Shown here: positions 56,704 through 64,000 of the stretch, one piece after another
Position numbering within the stretch: the first letter of the stretch is position 1
How the letters are laid out: each line of letters starts with the position of its first letter
NCBI GenBank assembly: GCA_947453945.1
Contig: CANGJB010000013.1
Span: 1 to 64,000, forward strand
Direction: 5' to 3'
From: Sphingomonadaceae bacterium
Lineage (GTDB): Bacteria > Pseudomonadota > Alphaproteobacteria > Sphingomonadales > Sphingomonadaceae
Length of the DNA: 64,000 nucleotides
The notes under the pieces: model-generated
Seen by the model: only the letters and a program-made list of their open reading frames with translations
Database searches by the model: none
What the model was told of the DNA's origin: nothing
Translations under genes and position numbers: made by a program

Positions 56704-59406
56704 TTACCCCACCTTGCGCTGGTTCGCTGCCGGATCGGGGATCGGCAAGGTGGCTTTGATCGCGACGGCGGCAATGCGGCCATCATCATCAAGGCGCAGC
56801 GGCTGGGAGAATTCCACGCCCATGCGGTCATCGCTCGCCCAGCGGCACGTGGCGGTGACATGGTGGCCATCTGAAAGCTGGATGCGGAAGATCGTGCCTG
56901 CAGGCACATTCCACAGCCCTTCGATCAGCGCGCCGGTCAGCGACATGTTGCGGACCGTACCGTTGTAGCGGTGGCCGCCGTGATCGAGCACAACGCGGCG
57001 CAGCATGGCCTGACGCGAGGCGCGGGCCGAGCGCGGGCCGCGAGCGATGGCCATGAGGCCGGTGGCAAGGCGCGTCTGCGTGGCAGGCGCTGAGAGCGGA
57101 CGTTCGTAGATATAGCCCTGCACGTGGCTGCAGCCGAGCATGCGCACGAGATCGAGCTCGTCGAGCGTTTCCACCCCTTCTGCGGTCGTTTCCATGCCAA
57201 GCGCTTCGGCGAGGCTGACGATCGAGGCGATGATCGCGCCGTTGCGACTGCCGGCCTGGGTCGCGCCGCGCACGAAGGACTGGTCGATCTTGATCTTGTC
57301 GAACGGCGCGCGCTTCAGATAGCCGAGCGAGGAATAGCCGGTGCCGAAATCATCGAGCGCAAGGCGAACGCCGATGCCCTTGAGCGAGCGGAACATGGCC
57401 TCGGTGCCGGTATCATCGCCCAGGAACACGCTTTCGGTGATCTCGAGCTCAAGCCGGTCGGCCTCCACACCGGCGGAAGCCAGCGCGCTGGTGACCATCG
57501 AGGGCAGCGCCGGGTTGGCGAACTGGAGCGGCGAGACGTTGACCGCCACGCGCACATCGTCCGGCCATTGCGCAAGATCACGGCAAGCGGTGCGCAGCGC
57601 CCATTCGCCGATGGAGACAATGAGCCCCGCATCCTCTGCGATTGGCACGAACTTGGCGGGCGAAATAAAGCCGTGCTGCGGATGGTTCCAGCGTAGCAGC
57701 GCCTCGAAGCCGGTGATCCGCTCGGTCGCGGTCTGCACGACGGGCTGGTAATAGAGTTCGAGATCACCATGCGTGATCGCATCGCGCAAGTCTTCTTCCA
57801 GCTGGCGGCGCTCTTCGGCATCGCTGTGGAGATCGGCGGCATAGAAATGGAACCGGCCGCGCCCGGCATCCTTGGCGGCATAGAGCGCAAGATCGGCGTT
57901 GCGGATCAAGGCCTCGCTGGTCACGCCGTCATCCGGCGCAAGGGCGATACCGACCGAGGCGCCGATCATCACGCGGCTGCCCTCGATGGAATAGGCCTGC
58001 GAAAGCTGTTCGATGATCCGTTCGGCGAGGTGTGCCAGCTGCTCGCGCCCGATCTTGCCGGCAAGGATGACCTGGAATTCGTCGCCGCCGAGCCGGCCGA
58101 CCCGGCCCACGGTGCCGATAACCCGCTCCAGCCGCTGCGCCACCTGCTTGAGCAGCGCATCGCCCGCCGGATGGCCCAGCGTATCGTTGACCTGCTTGAA
58201 CCGGTCGAGATCGAGCAGGAAAATCGCGCAGTTTCGGTGCTGGGCGTTGGGCGCGGTGAGGATCTTTTCCAGCGTCTGCGACATCTGGAAGCGGTTCGAT
58301 AGACCGGTGAGCGAATCGAAATGCGCGAGGCGTGAGGCATGCTCCTGCGAACGGCGCTTCTCGGTGAGATCGGTGCCCGAGCCGCGAAAGCCCTGGAAGT
58401 TGTTAAAGGCATCGTAAGTCGGCCGCCCTGTGACGGACCACCAGCGTTCCTCATCAAACACGGCAGCGCGTACTGCCAGTTCGCTGAAGCTGGAGCGGGC
58501 GGAAAGGTGGAAGGCCAGCGTGCGTTCGCCTTCACCCGATTGTTCGGACAAGTTGAACAGCTCGGCAAAGGGCCGGCCAAGCACGTCATCGACATCGCGG
58601 CCCAGCACATCGGCCACAGGCTGCGAGATGTAGGTAATCAGGCCGCGCCGGTCGGTTTCCCAGAACCAGCCCTGCCCGGTTTCCTCGTAATCGGCGAGGA
58701 TCTCCTCGGCGCGGGTCTGGAGGCGCACGCCTTCCTCGACCGCGAGCCGCAGTTTCAGATCGATCTCGCGCTGGCGCAGATAAGCCGCGACCGCGATAAC
58801 CCCGCCCACGACCAGCGACGTGATCCCGCCCCCCAGGCTGGTCACCCAGGTTACGCCCGACCACATCGCGACCTCGGCAGTCAGCATGCCGGCGAGGCGC
58901 CCCGATTCGGTCACTGTTGCCAGCAGCGAAATGGTGACCAGGAGCGCCAGGGCCTGAACCCACGGCACCGCACCGCTCATTGCCCACATGCCGATAGCCA
59001 CGCCAAAGATGAACAGCGGAATGCCGATCGACGCGCCCATCAGCAGCATGCGCACAGCGGTGGGGTGATCGCGGCTTTCCTCGTAGTTCGAGGTGAAGCG
59101 CGCCACGAACAACAGCGCGGAAGCCAGCAGCGCCAGAACCGGCGAAATAATCGGGCGCAGGGTCCAGTTGGCGATGGCGAGCCCGAACACGCCCAGGACC
59201 ATCGGCAGCGCCATATGCGGCCATTCGCGCGCGATCAGCCCGCGGCCCGGGCCAGTGCCGAACAGAAACGCAGCCCCCGCCACATCGGCCCGGCTGGTTG
59301 GCGGGGTCGGCAGGCGTTCCCGGCGCCGCTGCGTGCGCGCAAAGTCGCTCGCGGCGCGCGGCGGCGTCGCCTGCGGTGCAGCATTGTCCCCGGGCAATTG
59401 GTTCAT
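56704..59406 (-). CDS. Membrane PAS-GGDEF-EAL-PilZ c-di-GMP protein
   Basis: A 900-residue signalling protein. Four or five membrane helices (about 66-210) are followed by a coiled segment, PAS (about 235-345), GGDEF (about 360-525, intact GGDEF at 440-444, no RxxD inhibitory site), and EAL (about 535-780, E-A-L at 568-570, with NVSP, ELEITES, DDFGTGYSS, KIDQS and EGVE all present). PilZ (about 798-880) carries RR-V at 803 and N-x-S-x-x-G at 820-825. Both catalytic domains look competent, and PilZ could sense the product. ATG 59406 is used; a TTG three codons upstream is less likely. Confidence 0.95.
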   Translation of the reverse strand: MNQLPGDNAAPQATPPRAASDFARTQRRRERLPTPPTSRADVAGAAFLFGTGPGRGLIAREWPHMALPMVLGVFGLAIANWTLRPIISPVLALLASALLFVARFTSNYEESRDHPTAVRMLLMGASIGIPLFIFGVAIGMWAMSGAVPWVQALALLVTISLLATVTESGRLAGMLTAEVAMWSGVTWVTSLGGGITSLVVGGVIAVAAYLRQREIDLKLRLAVEEGVRLQTRAEEILADYEETGQGWFWETDRRGLITYISQPVADVLGRDVDDVLGRPFAELFNLSEQSGEGERTLAFHLSARSSFSELAVRAAVFDEERWWSVTGRPTYDAFNNFQGFRGSGTDLTEKRRSQEHASRLAHFDSLTGLSNRFQMSQTLEKILTAPNAQHRNCAIFLLDLDRFKQVNDTLGHPAGDALLKQVAQRLERVIGTVGRVGRLGGDEFQVILAGKIGREQLAHLAERIIEQLSQAYSIEGSRVMIGASVGIALAPDDGVTSEALIRNADLALYAAKDAGRGRFHFYAADLHSDAEERRQLEEDLRDAITHGDLELYYQPVVQTATERITGFEALLRWNHPQHGFISPAKFVPIAEDAGLIVSIGEWALRTACRDLAQWPDDVRVAVNVSPLQFANPALPSMVTSALASAGVEADRLELEITESVFLGDDTGTEAMFRSLKGIGVRLALDDFGTGYSSLGYLKRAPFDKIKIDQSFVRGATQAGSRNGAIIASIVSLAEALGMETTAEGVETLDELDLVRMLGCSHVQGYIYERPLSAPATQTRLATGLMAIARGPRSARASRQAMLRRVVLDHGGHRYNGTVRNMSLTGALIEGLWNVPAGTIFRIQLSDGHHVTATCRWASDDRMGVEFSQPLRLDDDGRIAAVAIKATLPIPDPAANQRKVG

Positions 59407-59564
59407 CCTGTGCAAATGCGCTTAACTGCTTTGAGAAACCGTTAAGCAAGCGCCCGGTTCGGACCTTTTTTCGGCAGATTTCCCAAGGTTTTCTTTTGCT
59501 GACCGCCCCGGGATGCTAGGGGCCGCAGCAAGCCTTTGTTTCACATGATTGCCAAGGAATGCGT

Positions 59565-60389
59565 GTGGCCACGACCGCCAGTTTCTCCATGATCGGCGTT
59601 GCCGGGCGGCGTTTGCGGGTTGGCCAGTGGCATGGCGAGCCTGCGCCGCGAGGCAAGGCTCAGCCCGCCGCTGCCCGTCCGCTCGTGATCCTAAGCGGGA
59701 TCGGCATGAACATGGAAATGCTCGAACCGATCGCGAGCCGCCTGCCCGGCCGCCGCATCCTGAGCTTCGACATGCCCGGCATCGGCGAATCGCCCGACCC
59801 GATCTTCCCTTACACGATCCCGCACATGGCCTTGACGCTCGCCTCGCTGCTCGACCGGCTGCGGATCGACCAGGTGGATCTCCTCGGCATCAGCTGGGGC
59901 GGCGCCGTGGTGCAGCAGTTCGCCCTGCAACACCGCGCGCGCACCGGAAAGCTGGTGCTGGCAGCCACTTCGGCGGGTGGCACGATGATCCCGGGCAATG
60001 CCTCGCTTCTCGCGCAGATGCTTGATCCGATGGAATATTCCGTTGAAAAGACACTGCGCCGCAACTTGGCGATGCTCTACAACGGCGGCGGCGCAGACCG
60101 CGTCTCGCTCAATGCCGCCACCGCGCCCTCTCCGCTTGGCTGGAGCTGCCAGCTCGCCGCCATCGCCAGCTGGAGCAGCGCGCCGTTCCTGCCAATGCTG
60201 GGCATGCCGGTGCTGATCATGGCGGATGCCGACGACCAGCTGGTGCCGCCGGCCAATGCGCATTTCTTGCACAACGCGATCCCCGGCAGCCGGCTCGAAA
60301 TGACCGAGGGCGGCGGGCACTTGTTCATGCTTTCCCGCCCCGACGCCTTTGCGAAGCAGCTCACCGGGTTCCTCGACGCGGCAGCCTGA
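59565..60389 (+). CDS. Alpha/beta hydrolase, PHA-depolymerase (PhaZ)-like
   Basis: A 274-residue alpha/beta hydrolase with LSGIGMNMEMLEPIASRLPGRRILSFDMPGIGES, nucleophile elbow GISWGGAVVQQFA, acid region ADADDQLVPPANA and catalytic histidine in GGGHLFMLSRP. This pattern fits intracellular medium-chain polyhydroxyalkanoate depolymerases. An AAGGA lies directly against an ATG at 59559 (no spacing) but 6 bp before the GTG at 59565, so I choose the GTG. It is divergent from the c-di-GMP gene. Confidence 0.8.
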   Translation: MATTASFSMIGVAGRRLRVGQWHGEPAPRGKAQPAAARPLVILSGIGMNMEMLEPIASRLPGRRILSFDMPGIGESPDPIFPYTIPHMALTLASLLDRLRIDQVDLLGISWGGAVVQQFALQHRARTGKLVLAATSAGGTMIPGNASLLAQMLDPMEYSVEKTLRRNLAMLYNGGGADRVSLNAATAPSPLGWSCQLAAIASWSSAPFLPMLGMPVLIMADADDQLVPPANAHFLHNAIPGSRLEMTEGGGHLFMLSRPDAFAKQLTGFLDAAA

Positions 60390-60425
60390 CCGACGCGGGC
60401 GTTGACCGCAGCGGCAAGCTCTGAC

Positions 60426-60441
60426 TTAATCGCACAGTTAA
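60426..60441. promoter_or_regulatory. Candidate operator, 16-bp palindrome (copy 3)
   Basis: TTAATCGCACAGTTAA shares TTAATCGC and TTAA ends with the elements at 1047-1062 and 6368-6383. It lies 53 bp upstream of the amidohydrolase ATG. Confidence 0.5.
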
Positions 60442-60494
60442 ACGTGAGGACCGTCCGCAACGAGTCGGCTCCGCGTGCGAAGAGGAGCCTGCAG

Positions 60495-62255
60495 ATGCCG
60501 AATTCTGGCGCGACCTACGACCTCATCATCCGGGGCGGAACAATCGTGGATGGCACCGGCCGCCCGCGCTTTACCGGCGACGTTGCGGTGCAAGGCGGCC
60601 TGATTGCCGCCGTGGGCACGGTTTCCGGCACAGCCGCGCGCGAAATCGATGCTGCGGGCAAAGTCGTCGCGCCGGGCTGGGTCGACATTCACACCCACTA
60701 TGACGGGCAGGCCACCTGGGATCAGGAAATGGCGCCCAGTTCCTGGCACGGGGTGACCACGGTCGTCATGGGCAATTGCGGCGTGGGCTTTGCGCCTGCC
60801 GCGCCCGACCGGCACGAATGGCTGATCGGCCTGATGGAAGGGGTGGAGGACATCCCCGGCACCGCGCTCGCTGAAGGGCTGAAGTGGGATTGGGAAAGCT
60901 TCCCCGAATACCTCGATGCGCTGGAGCGGCTGCCGCGCAGTGTGGACGTGGCGACCCATGTGCCGCACGGCGCCGTGCGCGCTTATGTGCTGGGTGACCG
61001 CGAGAAGCCCGGTGCCGTGCCGACCGATGCCGACATCGACGCCATGGCGAAGATCGTGGAAGACGGCGTGCGCGCAGGAGCGCTCGGCTTCTCCTCAAGC
61101 CGCACGGTGATCCACAAGTCCATTGATGGCGAAGTGGTGCCGGGCACGACCGCTACCGCCGACGAGCTGATCCGGATCGGCCGCGCGATGGGCCGCGTAG
61201 GCTACGGCGTGTTCGAGATCGCCAGCGACATGAAGCGCGAGTGGGACGAGTTTGGCTGGATGGGCGCGCTGAGCCGCGAAACGGGCCTGCCTGTGACGTT
61301 CGCGGCGCTGCAATCCATTGCCAAGGAACTGCCGCTTTCCGAGCAGATCGCGGAGATGACGCGCGAGAACGCGAACGGCGCCAATATCGTCGCGCAGATC
61401 GCCCTGCGCGGCAATGGCGTGGTGATGAACTGGCGCGGGACGGTGCATCCTTTCATGTTCCGCCCCTCGTGGGCCGCGCTGGCAGCTATGCCGTGGGAGG
61501 ACCAGCTCGCTCACCTCGCCGATCCGGTGTTCAAGCAGATGCTCCTTGCCGAAACCAATGCCTATCCGGACAGCGATATCGTCCACCTCTACCGGGCAAT
61601 CGGCGAAGGCTGGGCCAACCAATATGAGATGGACGAGAGCTTCGACTACGAACCGCAGGCCGAAGCCAGCATTGCCGCGCGCGCGGCGGCCAAGGGCGTT
61701 ACGGCAGAAAGCTATGCCTACGACCTCATGCTGGCCGATGGCGGCACCGGGTTCATCTATCTGCCGATCCTCAACTACGCCGACGGAAACCTTGATTTTC
61801 TTGAGGAACTCCAATCGCGCGATGATTGCGTAAACTCGCTTTCCGATGGCGGCGCGCATTGCGGCACGATCTGCGATGCCGCCTCGCCCACCTTCATGCT
61901 CCAGCACTGGGTGCGCGACCGCAAGCGCGGTGGGCGGCTGAGCCTGGAACAGGCGGTGAAGCGCCAGTGCCACGATACCGCGCGGCTCTATGGCATGAAT
62001 GATCGCGGCGTGATCGCGCCGGGGGCGCTGGCCGATCTCAACGTGATCGACATGGATGCGCTGAAGCTGGGCAAACCGTGGCTGGCGTTCGATCTGCCGG
62101 CGGGCGGCAAGCGGCTGCTGCAGAAGGCGGACGGATATCTCTACACGATCAAATCGGGCGAGGTGACTTTCGAGAAGGGCACTTGGACCGGCGCGGTGCC
62201 GGGCGTGCTGGTGCGCGGGCCGCAACGCGCCGAAATGCTGGAGGCAGCCGAATGA
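60495..62255 (+). CDS. D-aminoacylase / N-acyl-D-amino-acid deacylase family amidohydrolase
   Basis: A 586-residue metal-dependent amidohydrolase. It starts [19 protein letters not shown], has the metal-binding [24 protein letters not shown], the later [14 protein letters not shown] with the catalytic aspartate, and a C-terminal beta-sandwich ([31 protein letters not shown]). Members hydrolyse N-acyl D-amino acids or related amides. ATG 60495 follows GAGGAGC. The downstream reductase gene overlaps it by four bases, and a TTAATC palindrome lies in its promoter, linking it to acyl-CoA genes elsewhere in the window. Confidence 0.9.
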   Translation: MPNSGATYDLIIRGGTIVDGTGRPRFTGDVAVQGGLIAAVGTVSGTAAREIDAAGKVVAPGWVDIHTHYDGQATWDQEMAPSSWHGVTTVVMGNCGVGFAPAAPDRHEWLIGLMEGVEDIPGTALAEGLKWDWESFPEYLDALERLPRSVDVATHVPHGAVRAYVLGDREKPGAVPTDADIDAMAKIVEDGVRAGALGFSSSRTVIHKSIDGEVVPGTTATADELIRIGRAMGRVGYGVFEIASDMKREWDEFGWMGALSRETGLPVTFAALQSIAKELPLSEQIAEMTRENANGANIVAQIALRGNGVVMNWRGTVHPFMFRPSWAALAAMPWEDQLAHLADPVFKQMLLAETNAYPDSDIVHLYRAIGEGWANQYEMDESFDYEPQAEASIAARAAAKGVTAESYAYDLMLADGGTGFIYLPILNYADGNLDFLEELQSRDDCVNSLSDGGAHCGTICDAASPTFMLQHWVRDRKRGGRLSLEQAVKRQCHDTARLYGMNDRGVIAPGALADLNVIDMDALKLGKPWLAFDLPAGGKRLLQKADGYLYTIKSGEVTFEKGTWTGAVPGVLVRGPQRAEMLEAAE

Positions 62256-63265
62256 GCGTCGCCGCAATCCGTATCGGCGCCCCTGCGACGCTTGACAGCC
62301 TGCATCTGGACCATTTGCCGCCCTGCGGCGATCCCGGCCCAGGCGAGATCCGCGTGCGGCTGCGCGCCTCCTCGCTCAATTTCCATGACTTCGCGGTGGT
62401 GACGGGCATGTTGCCCGCTGCCGCCGGGCGCATTCCGATGTCGGACGGCGCGGGCGAAGTGGTGGCGGTGGGCGAAGGCGTTTCGGCCTATGCGGCGGGC
62501 GATCTCGTCGTCTCGACCTTCTTCACCAACTGGGATGACGGCACTCCGCCGGCCACCGCCTTCACCACCGTGCCGGGCGACGGCATCGACGGCTATGCGC
62601 GCGAGGAAATCGTGGCGCCGGCGAACTGGTTCACGCGCGTGCCCAAAGGCTATTCGGCGGCAGAGGCGGCAACGCTGACGTGCGCGGGGCTGACGGCGTG
62701 GCGCGCGCTGTTCGTCGATGGTGCGGTGAAGCCGGGATCGACCGTGCTGGTGCAAGGCTCGGGCGGTGTTTCGATCTTCGCTCTGCAGTTCGCCAAGGCG
62801 GCGGGCGCGCGGGTGATTGCGACCAGCTCGTCAGACGCCAAGCTGGAGCGGCTGCGCGCATTGGGTGCGGACGAGACGATCAACTACAAGGCGGAGGCTG
62901 CGTGGGGCCTCAAGGCGCTGGAGCTGACCGGCGGCCACGGCGTTGATTGCGTGGTGGAAATCGGCGGCGCGGGCACGCTCGACCAATCGATGATGGCAAC
63001 GCGCGTGGGCGGCCATGTCGCGCTGATCGGCGTGCTGGCGGGTTTTGCCGGGCCAGTGCAGACCGCGCTGCTGATGGCGAAGAACCTGCGCGTACAGGGC
63101 CTCACCGTTGGCAGCCGGGCGATGCAGCTCGAGATGATCGCCGGGGTGGAAGCCAACGGTATCCGCCCGGTGATCGACAGCCACTTCCCTCTGGCGGACC
63201 TTGCCGGAGCCTTCCGCCATCAGGCGAGCAATACCCACTTTGGCAAGATCGTGGTCGATATGTGA
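62252..63265 (+). CDS. Zinc-type alcohol dehydrogenase-like / quinone oxidoreductase (MDR)
   Basis: A 337-residue medium-chain oxidoreductase: ASSLNFHDFAVVTGMLP, MSDGAGEVVAVGEGV, GDLVVSTFF, LTCAGLTAWRALF, coenzyme loop VQGSGGVSIFALQFAKAAGARVIATSSS, and VEIGGAGTLDQSM. The structural-zinc cysteines are absent. It is translationally coupled (ATGA) to the amidohydrolase, so the two probably act in one pathway, perhaps on the acyl or keto product; this is inference. Confidence 0.92.
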   Translation: MSVAAIRIGAPATLDSLHLDHLPPCGDPGPGEIRVRLRASSLNFHDFAVVTGMLPAAAGRIPMSDGAGEVVAVGEGVSAYAAGDLVVSTFFTNWDDGTPPATAFTTVPGDGIDGYAREEIVAPANWFTRVPKGYSAAEAATLTCAGLTAWRALFVDGAVKPGSTVLVQGSGGVSIFALQFAKAAGARVIATSSSDAKLERLRALGADETINYKAEAAWGLKALELTGGHGVDCVVEIGGAGTLDQSMMATRVGGHVALIGVLAGFAGPVQTALLMAKNLRVQGLTVGSRAMQLEMIAGVEANGIRPVIDSHFPLADLAGAFRHQASNTHFGKIVVDM

Positions 63266-63282
63266 AGCGGGAAGACTAGATG

Positions 63283-63305
63283 CGGGGAGGCAGCTGCCTT
63301 CCCCG
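63283..63305. terminator. Hairpin between the convergent MDR and dnaN genes
   Basis: CGGGGAGGCAG and CTGCCTTCCCCG pair with one bulged base, filling most of the 46-bp gap between two convergent stop codons. There is no T run, so it may be a bidirectional transcript end or a stabilising structure. Confidence 0.5.
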
Positions 63306-63311
63306 ACATCC

Positions 63312-64000
63312 TTACACCCGCATCGGCATCAGTACATAAAGCGCAGGCGACTTGTCATCCTTGCGGATCAAGGTCGGTGCGCCGGCGTCGGCAAGATGCA
63401 GTTCGACCAGATCGCCATCGATCTGGCTGAGGATGTCCTTGAGATAATTGGCGTTGAAGCCGATCTCGAAGCCATCCGCACGGTACTCGGCAGCGATTTC
63501 TTCGGCTGCGGTGCCGTTTTCCGGGCTGGTGACCGATAGCGTGACCTTGTCGTTTTCCAACGCCATCTTGACTGCACGGGTCTTTTCGGTGGCGATCGTG
63601 GCAACGCGGTCCACACCTTCGAAGAAGCTGCGCGGATCGAGGCGCAGCAGCTTGTCGTTCCCGGTGGGGATCACGCGGCTGTAATCGGGGAACGTGCCAT
63701 CGATCAGCTTGCTGGTGAGCACCACGCCGTGTTCGCCGCCCAGGGTGAAGCGGATCTTGCTGGCGGAAAGATCGATCAGCACCGCCGTATCGAGCACGTC
63801 TTCAAGCAGCTTGCGCAGCTCGCCCACGCATTTGCGCGGCACGATCACATCGGGCATCCCCTCGGCGCCATCGGGCCGGGGGATGGTGTAGCGCGCGAGG
63901 CGGTGGCCATCGGTTGCCGCAGCCTTGAGCACGGGCTGCGCTTCATCGGCCACATGGAGGAAAATGCCGTTAAGGTAGTAGCGCGTCTCTTCGGTCGAGA
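63312..64000 (-). CDS. dnaN: DNA polymerase III beta subunit (sliding clamp), 3' part
   Basis: The C-terminal about 229 residues of the sliding clamp are present; the 5' part lies beyond the right edge. Visible segments: STEETRYYLNGIFLHV, ATDGHRLARYTIPRP, VPRKCVGELRKLLED, KLIDGTFPDYSRVIP, NANYLKDIL, and the terminal PALYVLMPMRV typical of DnaN. The protein encircles DNA and tethers polymerase III. Only the truncation by the window is unusual. Confidence 0.97.
   Translation of the reverse strand, partial: STEETRYYLNGIFLHVADEAQPVLKAAATDGHRLARYTIPRPDGAEGMPDVIVPRKCVGELRKLLEDVLDTAVLIDLSASKIRFTLGGEHGVVLTSKLIDGTFPDYSRVIPTGNDKLLRLDPRSFFEGVDRVATIATEKTRAVKMALENDKVTLSVTSPENGTAAEEIAAEYRADGFEIGFNANYLKDILSQIDGDLVELHLADAGAPTLIRKDDKSPALYVLMPMRV

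Noticed and set aside
59420..59447. GCTTAAC/GTTAAGC inverted repeat upstream of the c-di-GMP gene
   Set aside because: Arms are only 7 bp with a 14-bp gap and no second copy was seen, so it is too weak to call an operator.

Overview
This window looks like chromosomal DNA of a sphingomonad alphaproteobacterium, most probably Novosphingobium or a close relative. The sequence is GC-rich and strongly biased to C/G at third codon positions. It pairs a KDPG aldolase with a cbb3 oxidase operon and an FnrL-type regulator. It carries short dispersed repeats of the kind I associate with sphingomonads, and the protein content (bifunctional Rsh, fused CysNC, CmcJ-like oxidoreductase, abundant secreted peptidases) fits. 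The genus call is inference. No rRNA, CRISPR array, transposase or complete prophage is visible.

Layout. The left edge (96-145) is the 3' part of a tRNA-Val(GAC) with its own terminator but no 5' half, which suggests an integration scar. From 0.25 to 8.5 kb lie lipid and central metabolism genes: an enoyl-CoA hydratase, icd, a membrane-anchored DUF1963 protein, a phosphatase with an M20D amidohydrolase, a thiolase and a dienelactone hydrolase. From 8.5 to 20.3 kb lie two secreted M28 peptidases, ettA, an RcnB-like protein, the (p)ppGpp enzyme rsh, a GT87 membrane protein, hemF, pdeM and infC. From 20.6 to 25.5 kb lie a DASS transporter, a divergent PEP-carboxylase-like protein and eda.

The largest functional unit is a nearly unbroken minus-strand operon from 35.0 down to 25.7 kb: ccoN-ccoO-ccoQ-ccoP-ccoG-ccoH-ccoI-ccoS, then a small cysteine-rich exported protein, then hemN. 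An FNR/FixK-type box lies between ccoN and the divergent ompW, and the FNR-type regulator gene is next door (36.0-36.7 kb). A second FNR box at 36.9 kb is followed by a C-rich stretch and an intrinsic terminator that ends before fnrL. This arrangement could encode a short FNR-activated RNA.

From 37 to 44.5 kb the minus strand carries cysD-cysNC-cysQ with a flavin reductase (sulfate activation) and an accessory group of a GNAT enzyme, a CmcJ/NvfI-like oxidoreductase, an MHS-type transporter and a DUF1330 protein, with a perfect TetR/MarR-like palindrome inside it. From 45.5 to 48.2 kb five copies of a roughly 60-bp dispersed repeat surround a terminase-like protein and two small nuclease genes (DUF559, HNH). 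This looks like a genomic flux point. From 48.3 to 64.0 kb lie lepA, a GST, a Tat-exported SpdH-like flavoenzyme, secreted hydrolases, a membrane PAS-GGDEF-EAL-PilZ protein, a PHA-depolymerase-like hydrolase, a D-aminoacylase-like amidohydrolase with a coupled reductase, and the 3' end of dnaN.

A 16-bp palindrome (TTAATCGC..., N4 spacer) recurs just upstream of the enoyl-CoA hydratase, the thiolase and the amidohydrolase. It suggests a small acyl-compound regulon.
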